Part shown: in pieces, positions 22,201 to 30,616 of the stretch | Numbering within the stretch: position 1 is the first letter of the stretch | Layout of the letters: each line of letters starts with the position of its first letter | Source of the DNA: Centroberyx gerrardi | Lineage: Eukaryota > Chordata > Actinopteri > Beryciformes > Berycidae | Direction of reading: 5' to 3' | Assembly (NCBI RefSeq): GCF_048128805.1 | Contig: NC_136012.1 | Location: forward strand, 11,841,725 to 11,905,724 | DNA: 64,000 bases | Notes under the pieces: model-generated | Database searches by the model: none | What the model was told of the DNA's origin: nothing | What the model saw: the letters and a program-made list of their open reading frames with translations, nothing else | Translations under genes and position numbers: made by a program

Positions 22201-24957
22201 GGAAACCCTCTGAATTCTTACTACTACTATAGGTGCAGTATCAAAGTCTTTTTGCTCCTGCCCTATATGACGGAGTCTAGTGATAGTGACATCCTGATGG
22301 TGAATAACAGTATAGACACTACAGTGCAAACCTGTCTCCCTTCATCATCTCTCTTATCACTTGTCTCCCTGCCCCCCCTATCCAGGTCTTCCCCGATGTG
22401 ACCATTCTCTTCAGCGACGTGGTGGGATTCACCCGCATTTGCAGCCACATCACTCCCATGCAGGTGGTGTCCATGCTCAACACCATGTACACTCTCTTTG
22501 ACACGCTCAGCGAGAAGCACCGCGTCTTCAAGGTTTGTGTGGACGCTGTTCCCTCTGCGTAAAATCCATTTTCCATAAGTGCTGCAGAGTTAAGTGCTGC
22601 GGTCCCTGTCCCTTTCCAGGTTGAGACCATTGGAGATGCCTACATGGTGGTGGCCGGGGCTCCGGAGAAGACCAAGTACCACGCCCATAACATCTGTGAC
22701 ATGGCGCTGGACATGGTCCGCTCCATAGACCACCTCAAAGACCCCTCCAACGGCAACAACATACAGATTCGTGTTGGTGAGTAGGGAGCATGTAGGCCTG
22801 TGTTATATACATGATGTGGGTGTTTGACTGAACGGACCGACCTTTGGCCTGGCTGCAGGGATCCACTCTGGGATGGTGGTCGCAGGTGTGGTGGGTCATA
22901 AGATGCCGCGGTACGGTCTCCACGGTGACACGGTCCACACTGCATCTGCCATGGAGAGCAACGGCAAGGTACGGAGAGAGAGAATGATGACAACTAAGAG
23001 TGAGAAAGAAAACAGGACCGACGAGCGAAGGAGAAGCTAAATCAACATGACTGAAGTGATTGAAGTGATGCATCAGTTTTCTGACTGTGATTTTGCTGTG
23101 ATCGATCACTCTCTGTCCCAATCAGGAGATGCACATCCAGCTCAGCAGCGCCACCTATGAGCACCTGAAAGGAAGTCACTTTATTTTCGAAAGGAGGGGC
23201 ACCATCACCATCAAGGTCAGGGGTCAACAAATAGCTGTCACATCATTAGCACAGTTGCTATAGCAACGACTGATTAATCATCATTTGCGGGTCTGGAACA
23301 GATGTTAGCGGCACACCATGCATGACCTACCTGAGACCCAATGCTACGGCTGTAATTGATGGTGTTATTTTCAGTTAGAGTAACATTTGTGTTTGCCAAT
23401 TGAAACATTCTTTCAGCAATCAGATGTTATTTGTTCTCCCCAGATAAAAATTGGAATAACAAAAAAATAACACAGAGAAAGCCAACTTTTTGATATAAAC
23501 ATTTCTGAATCTTTAAAAGACTGCAACCGTGTTTTGGCTCTGGGGAGCCAGCACACTTAGTATTCAGGGCTGGTAATTGCATTTTGTCGGTTGATTTGCC
23601 AGTCTACATTATGAATGGGTCTGACTTTGAGTCTGTAGATTCAATGATAGTGCCCGCGTCTCCTAAAGGTCTCTGAGGCAGCTGATTACAGGTGCTAATC
23701 TTAAGAGAGCAGGAGTGACTCACCTTTTCATCAAGGGGTTTTTGATTGTCGAAGCCCTGCCAGCTGCCATTTTACTCTCCTCCATACTAGAAATTGTGCC
23801 TGTGAGCATGTGTTCGGGTATATGCGAGTGTGCATATGTGAATGTGTTATGTATATTTATCAGGGCTATCATATTTCAAAATCCCTCTTTTGATTTTCTC
23901 TGTGCATTCCACTCTCCTTTTTTCTCACTGCAATTCTCCACCTCCGTCTGTTAGGGGAATGTGGAGATTGAGACGTACTGGCTGAAGGGGAAGAGGGACA
24001 AGGATGGGAATGCTCAGGCAGCGTGTCCCCAGTTTGAGACCCAGACCATCAGCAAGACCATCAGCAAGGCCACCATCTTGGTCCCCGAGACCACAGGGGA
24101 TGAGGAGGGACTGGTAAGGCTGCAGCCAAGACCTCTTTGGGTACTTCAAAACTGCTTCAAACACCATCAACCTGTGCAATGTCAAGTATTAGTGAAGTAG
24201 TGAACAGGTATCAGGTGATGCCAATCAATCATGTGATTAATGAGATAATCCCTGAGAAGAAACTCAACCATTAAAATAATCATTTTAGTGCATATATGTG
24301 CTTTCCTGGCTCCCCCACATTCTCCATCTCTACCCATCATCCTCTCTGATTTCCCTCACGCTGCCTCTGTCCTGCCCCCAGGCTTTCCCACTGGTAGCAG
24401 GGGGGGACGAGGACGACGTCAAGTCTATTCGCTCCCATCGTATCAAGATGGAGATCTCAGGCCATTCTCTGGAGGAGTCGATGGAGGAGTGCCGGGTGGA
24501 GGAGATGTCTGTTCACAAGGTGAGAGGGAGGGAGCCTCTGCAGAGATGTAAGGTTGACAAAACTAGTGGCAAAATTGGCTGATTATGCTCCCTTAAAGTT
24601 CAAACACCTCATCTAATTACACAGATTTAATTACACCCCCCATTTCTTGTCTTCATCCCATCACTATCCCTTTTCTAGTTCCCTCTTTGCTTCCCTTCCT
24701 GTGTTATTTTTAGCCGCCAGTGTTGTGCGCCTGCCATTTTTTATTAATGTGGATGCTTCATTAAAAAACACGACAAGTAAAATGAGCTGCTCCTTCCCCA
24801 GTCCCACTACAAGGATGCTCTGCAGGACAGCCTGCAGGACCCCCACCTGGAGCTGGACTCTCCGGAGTTTGACGGCAGGGACTCCATCATGGAGTCGCCC
24901 GACGGCTCCAGTGACTCCCACTGTTCTGAGAAGAGCGCCATGTGCTCCTTGTCATGA
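17482..24957 (+). CDS. gucy1b2: soluble guanylate cyclase beta-2-type subunit with CaaX box
   Basis: Makes cyclic GMP from GTP under control of a haem-bound gas. Eighteen exons join in phase: 17482-17601, 17902-18042, 18723-18862, 18996-19130, 19351-19474, 19579-19698, 19899-19983, 20361-20447, 20767-20884, 21404-21533, 21705-21851, 22386-22532, 22620-22776, 22859-22968, 23126-23215, 23955-24113, 24382-24519, 24802-24957; 767 residues. Domains: H-NOX haem domain (1-180) with proximal His104 and the haem-propionate motif Tyr133/Ser135/Arg137; H-NOXA/PAS (about 210-335); signalling helix (about 385-440); cyclase domain (about 450-640); acidic tail ending in CSLS, a CaaX box as in rat beta-2. 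The distal haem pocket has Tyr143 where beta-1 has Ile145. The cyclase domain keeps Asp460, Glu500 and Asp504 but has Gly570, His577 and Ala581 in place of the beta-1 Cys541, Asn548 and Arg552. Human GUCY1B2 is a pseudogene; this copy looks intact. Middle-domain wording also recalls insect atypical Gyc-88E/89D cyclases. Confidence 0.92.
19142..19228. repeat. (AC)n microsatellite just after a gucy1b2 donor
   Basis: About 85 bp of AC dinucleotide with one interruption (ACCTAC). It begins 11 bases after the donor of gucy1b2 exon 4 at 19131. Confidence 0.95.
21908..22170. repeat. 263-bp inverted repeat (MITE-like) in gucy1b2 intron 11
   Basis: The left end CAAGAATCAAAAGTAGAGC (21908 onward) is matched perfectly, in reverse complement, by the right end finishing at 22170; identity continues to 22 bp. 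Further in, GGGCAAAAAG (left) pairs with the reverse complement GGGCAAAAAAG (right), and GAGATAGATGCAAAA pairs with GAAATAGATGCAAAA. The arms are therefore about 80 bp with small loops and gaps. There is no coding capacity. It is either a hairpin-type non-autonomous DNA transposon or a fold-back element. Confidence 0.75.
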
Positions 24958-25511
24958 ACCATTAGACGGTAGTGACGCCCAACCCAGACACTATCTGACG
25001 CTACAGCCAAATGATTCATATCACTGTTTCTAAAGCTCTTCTCCTATAACTCACTCAAAGCACTGAACGCTTGGCCAAATACTAGGAACTTTTGTTGTTA
25101 TTGTGCCTTTTGGTTATCTCAGCATGACTTTTGATGCTAGAGGTGATCAGGCTGTAATGCCATGATAATGCCTAATCATGCGTTATTTGTGACTGGACTA
25201 GCCTGACATGCTTGAAGGTTCACTTAAGTCTGAGAGTCTAAAAATCAACACCATCCAATGACTATATAAATCCACACCCAACAGAGTTAATGTAGCACTT
25301 TTTATGCCATATCAGCTCTGAGTGAACAAACAGCTTTCCAATCAACTCAAAATAATTGTCACTGAAAAGTCAACAGCAGAAAATGTGCTGTATTAACCCA
25401 ATCTTGTACCAACTGTGTGATACCTTTTAGTACCAAAAAGTGTCCACTGCCATGCGGTTTAGCTGGACACAAGCTCACCACCTCCATTACTAAAGCGTCT
25501 CAAAACAACGG

Positions 25512-26020
25512 CCTCTCTAGATTGTAATTACCTGCACTGTTTATTCCGCTGCACCTTGTAGATTTGAAATCTTGCTTTGCCTTGTGGGGAAATCACTGTA
25601 AATCCCTCCTCTCTCCCTCTTCCTCTCAAATCCTCTCCCTCTCCCACCTCTCTCCCTCTCCCACCTCTCTCCCTCTCCCACCTCTCTCCCTCTTCCTGCG
25701 TGGCTGACTCCATTGTTCTACATCAGTCTTGTCAAATACCCAGCCACTGCACAATGTAAGCGCTTGTCAGCTCAGTGAGGAAATAAAGCAAGATGACAGC
25801 TGAGCCAGAGTGGACCAGTTTGTTATTGTTTCTCTTGTCACTCAGGAAAGCGTTGACATTTACAGACACATATACATTTACACATATTTCTTTCATGGAC
25901 CACATTTGTATCATTATTTGACCATGGATAAGGATTTGCATGTTTTAATTGGGTGTGTCTGTGTGCATGTGGCATGCATACATGTGTGTCTGTGTGTTTG
26001 GAACTTTCTTAACTAAACTC
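25512..26020. repeat. direct duplication, copy A (overlaps gucy1b2 3' UTR)
   Basis: This block shares ordered phrases with 29062-29490: GTTTATTC(C/T)GCTG near its start, CACAATGTAAGCGCTTGTCAG, AATAAAGCAAGATGACAGC, AGTTTGTTATTGTTTCTC, AAGCGTTGACATTTACAG, and a final TTTGGAACTTTCTTAACTAA. Copy A contains a 17-bp minisatellite (CTCTCCCTCTCCCACCT, about three units, 25630-25690). Similarity by eye is roughly 75-85% in the aligned blocks. Confidence 0.7.
25782..25787 (+). terminator. candidate gucy1b2 polyadenylation signal AATAAA
   Basis: It lies about 825 bp after the gucy1b2 stop and is followed within 50 bp by GT-rich sequence. The same signal is present in copy B of the duplication at about 29237. 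Confidence 0.4.
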
Positions 26021-26055
26021 AAATAAACTCATCAACAAACCTTTTAAACAAACCT

Positions 26056-26061
26056 TTTATT
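26056..26061 (-). terminator. candidate polyadenylation signal for the small membrane protein gene
   Basis: TTTATT on the plus strand is AATAAA on the minus strand, about 310 bp beyond the stop at 26373. It lies just outside duplication copy A. Confidence 0.4.
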
Positions 26062-26372
26062 TCCATGTATTTTAGTTTCAAAATACATGGAAAATGTATT
26101 TCTGTTGATTGTCTACTGTTCTAAAATGATGTCCCTGCTAATCCATTAATGCATTAATGCTAATGCATTAATCAATCTGAGAATAAAACAAATGTCTCAA
26201 ATCTCATGTTTTGGTTTTAGGAGACTGGGATTACCCTTTGCATTTGGCTACAGCTGCACAGATCTAAATTTTATCCATAGTCCAGTGCACCAATGATGGT
26301 GTATTCATAACACAGATACAGTGACAGGACACCTTACAGTCAAATATCAGTTATTCTGGTCCAATGTCCCAG

Positions 26373-26714
26373 TCAGACCACGTTCCCCACTGACTGGCCA
26401 TCAGAAGAACTGCACCTAAAGGTGGCATCCTCGCGTTCCAGGCTGCACCCATGGGCCATGCGTGAGTCTTTTGGGGACGGATCGATGGAGCAACGGAAAC
26501 AGAAGGCGTAGAAGAAGGCCACGAGCAGCAGGAAGCAGACCACGCAGAAGATGATGACGATCAGCACCGTGTGCACTTGCATATGCTCCTCTTCCCATGG
26601 GAGGAGGGTGGTGGTGGTCAGGAGGCCCGAGGTCGCCCTAGGGGTGACACTGGGGTCGGGAGTCACTGCGGGTGACTGTGGGTTCATGGAGGCCAGGGAG
26701 GGGACGTCCGGCAT
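26373..26714 (-). CDS. unnamed small single-pass membrane protein (113 aa)
   Basis: A single coding exon gives 113 residues. Residues 1-45 are Pro/Ser/Thr-rich and carry no signal peptide. A strong hydrophobic segment (VLIVIIFCVVCFLLLVAFF) spans about 50-71, and a Cys-containing tail follows (CFRCSID, then CSLEREDATFRCSSSDGQS). The layout suggests an extracellular N-terminus and a cytosolic C-terminus. The ATG at 26714 is preceded in frame by a stop near 26.77 kb. An acceptor (CTTCCTCCCTTAAG, exon edge 26776) joins well to a donor at 27174, so this is a spliced gene with a non-coding first exon. A minus-strand AATAAA is at 26056-26061. I do not recognise the family; it resembles the SMIM class only in architecture. 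Confidence 0.65.
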   Translation of the reverse strand: MPDVPSLASMNPQSPAVTPDPSVTPRATSGLLTTTTLLPWEEEHMQVHTVLIVIIFCVVCFLLLVAFFYAFCFRCSIDPSPKDSRMAHGCSLEREDATFRCSSSDGQSVGNVV

Positions 26715-27173
26715 GACGGCAGGATTTATGCCCTCTTCCAGTGACTTGTTGGGTTCTTTGTCAGCTCAGTTGCAGCCTTAAGGGAGGAAGACATCATTTG
26801 TAATTTGGAACAGTTAATTAATTAATTAAGTGAATTAATAGGATATTAGAGTAATATTAACATATATAATATTATTAATTCAAGTGGAGTTAAAAGCAAG
26901 ATATTAAGATATACAAATCAGCCTGCTGATAACAACAGGTGAAAAACGACAGTGTCAAACATAGTGACTTGTACCATGCTGTTATTATAACAATGATAAT
27001 CATAATATTATAATAAGTTATTATAATAAGCCGGTGGGCAGTGCTAAGCCTCGGTTACGAAGAAGTCCTGCCATTGTTCAGTTTGCTACATCACCTCCAT
27101 CTCTTTAAACGCAGCAGCAGCTTAACTTCCCTCCGAGCAGACGACCAAACACAGACATTTTCTTTGTTCTTAC

Positions 27174-27260
27174 CAGCAATGTCTTTGTGCAAAGGTGTCC
27201 AGCCTCTTTGTGCCGGACTCAGGGTTTCTTTTGATGAGCAGAGCAGAGCAGAGGGAAATA
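27174..27260 (-). other. candidate 5' UTR exon of the small membrane protein gene
   Basis: On the minus strand the sequence ends ACATTGCTG followed by gtaagaac, a near-perfect donor at 27174. Splicing to the acceptor at 26776 would place the 113-residue frame 62 nt into exon 2. The 5' edge is unknown; a CTCTG repeat lies at about 27239-27255. Confidence 0.45.
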
Positions 27261-27319
27261 AAAGAAGTAGAGGACAAGAGAGGGAGGGCTGGACTAAAGG
27301 AGAGAGGTGGCTGGAGGAC

Positions 27320-28200
27320 CAAGAATAACAGGCAGGGTTGCCATGGTAACCCTTACTGAGGGGCCACGAGCATGAGAGTGACATCATTTCACACAGGAGG
27401 GAAGGAAAACCTTTGAGGCTCACACACCAGCAAATAATCAGCAACACCTTGAGATTTGGTATTTTCCCATTTGGAGATTTGAATGAGTTTATAATACAAG
27501 CACTGCTGATGCTATCTGTGCTTCCATGTAGCCCATATGAGAGAGAGTGGGGATGATTTGCTGATTATAGCAGGACGTGCTTCTGAAGCTAAAGGGGACT
27601 GTGCAGGAATGAAAAAAATATGTGCCGGATCAATCCCGAGCTTCGGAAAAGCAAACAGAGCAGCTGAAATCAGTGTGTGTCAAATCACTCATTGGTAAAG
27701 AGAAGAGCCTCCTTGTCAGCGATGAGATTAAGGCTGTCAGGCTCTCTAACACTGCCACCTGTTGGTAAAACAAGGAGCAGTTAACACCACTTTGGAAAAT
27801 GTAAACTCGTCTCGCTCATGTCTGGACTCCTTCAAACAGCTATAATGATCCTTGGGTACAGTTTGTAATTGGGCTCACACCCCCTGCTGTGCTCCCTCAA
27901 CAGGAGCTAGAGCCTGGGTAAAGGAAAATGTTTTAGGATTCTCTCCATATTTTAGTTGCTATGGAAATTATTCAGTTTTTCCACAGATATTTCAATTCAA
28001 TCGCTATAGTAACACTTTGCATGCAAACCAGAAAGCTGTTTTGTTTTTTTTTACCCCCCAACCACTTATAAACAGCAGATGACAACAAAACACAAAAGTA
28101 TTCATTAGCAGAATTTCATGTAGAGGAGGACACAGACAATAGCCTGCCAGTGGCTGTGATTTTAGAGTGCTTTCAGATGGTTAATTACAGCTCCAGACAA
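27320..28200. other. intergenic
   Basis: No exon is recognised. Near 28200 a TATAAA sits about 50 bp upstream of the profilin-like ATG and may be the remains of its promoter. Confidence 0.4.
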
Positions 28201-28373
28201 TATAAACAAAAGATCCATTAAATCCAACTGCAGCTGAGCAGAGCCAAAATGGCTGAGTGGAGGGACTACATCAAGGTCGCTCTCAGGGACAACTATGTGG
28301 AGGATGCAGCCATTGTTCTCTGTAACAACAGGGCTGTCCAGGCCCGCGAGCCTGGGGACGGGGCGTGGAGGGG

Positions 28374-28389
28374 AGGGGGGGGGGGGGGG
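28374..28389. repeat. poly-G run inside the profilin-3 remnant
   Basis: About 15 uninterrupted G residues (following GGGGA) coincide with the first change of reading frame in the profilin remnant. Slippage here is a plausible first lesion. Length may also be a sequencing artefact. Confidence 0.8.
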
Positions 28390-28563
28390 ATTGTTTCTGG
28401 CAGCTATCGCCCCAGGAGAGCTGGAACATTTAGTGGGTGAGGAGGACCGAGGAAGTCTCCTGAAAAAGAGAATCATGGCTGGACATTCACTTTGTGGAGA
28501 ATGAATGCTGCCCAGACCAACAAGGTGCTGGTATCTCTGCTGGGAGAACAAGGCGGGGCAGTA

Positions 28564-28923
28564 CACTACCAGTCAAAAGTTTGGACACACCTGATTGAAT
28601 GTGCTATGTTTTTCATTCTCTTAAAGCCATTTTGATCTAAAGGCTTATGCTTAAATGCTTGAAATTTGTTTCTTGGACAAATATAAATAGTGAAGTTGAT
28701 GCCTATGTATGAATTTCTTTCCTTTGTCTTTCCATCAAGGCAAAGGGCAGCTACTTTAAAGAATCTAAAATATAAGATAGTTTTGATTTGTTTAACACTT
28801 TTTTGGTCACTGCATAATTCCATTTGTGTTATTTCATAGTTTTGATGCCTTTACTATTATTCTAAAATGTGGAAAATAGTAAAAATAAAGAAAAATTCCT
28901 GTGTCCAAACTTGACTGGCAGTG
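28564..28923. mobile_element. ~360-bp non-autonomous Tc1/mariner-like element (MITE)
   Basis: The left end CACTACCAGTCAAAAGTTTG is mirrored at the right end (reverse complement CACTGCCAGTCAAGTTTGG), followed by ACAC on both sides. The left terminus with flanking TA matches from memory the end of a Tc1-like transposon widespread in fish. Internal sequence (TTTGATTTGTTTAACACTTTTTTGG and the TTTCATAGTTTTGATGCC block) also matches that family. There is no transposase. The left flank is TA; the right flank has mutated to GT. It sits inside the profilin-3 coding sequence. Confidence 0.75.
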
Positions 28924-29061
28924 GTTGACAAAGGGATCCTGACGAGCTCCATCAAAGGTACATATTGTTGCAAGAGAGAGACATTGCATTTATATCATTC
29001 CCAGTATTCACACATGAAGTAAACATTTGGAGAAAAAGTCTCCCACCACAAATTAGTCAGC

Positions 29062-29418
29062 CTCTCGGCATGTAATTTCCTGCTCCGTTTATTCTGCTGT
29101 GCCTTGTAGATTTGATATCTTGTTCAGCCCTGTGAGCGCATCATTGTAAATTCCCCCCTCTGCCGCTCCTTCTTCCTTTCAATTAGTCTCTCACTCTCCC
29201 ACTGTACAATGTAAGCACTTGTCAGTTCAGTGTGAAAATAAAGCAAGATGACAGCAGAGCAGGAGCGGATCAGTTTGTTATTGTTTCTCTTGTCACTCAG
29301 CAAAGCGTTGACATTTACAGTCACATTTACATGTACGCACGTTTGTTTTTTGCATATTTTTTCATTGGCCATTTTTGTTTTACCATTATTAGACCATTAA
29401 TATGCATGTATTTATCAT

Positions 29419-29469
<51 letters not shown>

Positions 29470-29490
29470 GAGCTTTCTTAACTAACACAA
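29062..29490. repeat. direct duplication, copy B
   Basis: Same phrases in the same order as 25512-26020, with a TG microsatellite (29421-29466) in place of the imperfect TG region of copy A. It contains AATAAAGCAAGATGACAGC at about 29237. The copies lie 3.5 kb apart in the same orientation and bracket the small membrane protein gene and the profilin-3 remnant. Confidence 0.7.
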
Positions 29491-30099
29491 ACCACCCAGG
29501 CTTTCCCTCAACCTCCAGCAGAATTTGGTCACTGAAACTATTGATGGTTTCATCAGGTTTGAAAACAAGAAGGCAACATAGCAGAAATGGCTAATGATTT
29601 TAATGTCAAAAATCTCAAAACACATAAAACACAACACACACATACTTTACACTCGCACTGGACTGGTGTCTATATCACTGCCTAACCCCAACAGCTCCAC
29701 ATGGCTACACACTCAGCTCGGTTCTCTCGTTGTGTGAGATAAGAAAGAAAGCAAACAGATTCTCCAGAAGATGAGCTTTGGGACAAGGAGAAAAAATTAC
29801 ATCCATTTTGATCAATAAGTGCCTCGTTCACTTACGGTAGCTACAGAATTTCATTAATTTGGCTATATTTGCAAATGTCCATAAAAATAAAACAAACTGC
29901 GAAAACAAAGATCAACAACAACAGATCATTGGAGTCTGCGAGGGGAGTGGGATCTTCTTTCATTGAAGCTTCATAGTTGTTTTGACGAGGTGAAACGTTT
30001 CCTCAATTCCTCACAGAAACATTAAAAAGCATCGCAAGGAAAATGACGGTCACACAGATTCTCTGTTTCACTCCGGTCGATGTCGTCACGGATGCTGGT

Positions 30100-30585
30100 T
30101 CATTTCTTCTTATTTACAATGTTGTTGCAAATCCAGTTCATGCCGTCCTGTTGGGCAGGTGAAAATAAAACTGTCAAAATCAGATAGATCAGGCATTTTG
30201 GAGATGGGAAATAGTTCAAAACATCAAACAGAACAAGTCAAAGCAATAAAAACATAAGATTGATGTTAAGTACCATACAGCTTAGTTACTATATTGCTGT
30301 TGAGAGGCTGGGTGCATTTCTAATACAGTGAATTGGTGTTGTATCTGAGGAGATATGAATGAATGTAATTTGGGACCGGGTCGGACCTGAACTCCCTCCC
30401 CGGACACAGCGGAGCACGCCTGGATCTGCCACTCGCGGTCGCGGTACGTATGCAGGTTCAGTCCCTCAGCTATCTCACTGGCCGGTGATGCTGTGGCCAG
30501 ATCCTGCTTATTGGCAAAGATGAGCACCGGAACACCCTTAAGGTTCTCCTCATCAATCAGCTCGGACAGCTCCTGCACATGCACG

Positions 30586-30616
<31 letters not shown>

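Larger units (their letters stand above)
28249..28980 (+). pseudogene. pfn3: decayed profilin-3, interrupted by a Tc1-like MITE
   Basis: The first frame begins MAEWRDYIKVALRDNYVEDA and continues AAIV, matching the profilin start and most closely human PFN3 (MGDWKVYISAVLRDQ...DVAIV). A second frame, after a G-rich run at 28374-28389, reads LAAIAPGELEHLVGEEDRGS, aligned with PFN3 LAAISPQEVGVLTGPDR. A third frame reads TNKVLVSLLGEQGGAV, aligned with the profilin LLVLMG..GV block. The last piece (VDKGILTSSIK) resumes after the inserted element, opposite HGGILNK. The middle beta-strand region is largely missing. With frame changes at the poly-G tract, an internal loss and an insertion, it cannot encode profilin. 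Human PFN3 neighbours SLC34A1, which fits this window. Confidence 0.75.

Noticed and set aside
25512-29490. Direct repeats flanking 3 kb read as LTRs of a retroelement
   Set aside because: The interior holds a host membrane-protein gene and a profilin remnant, with no retroelement coding region. The repeats lack TG...CA ends and are of unequal structure.
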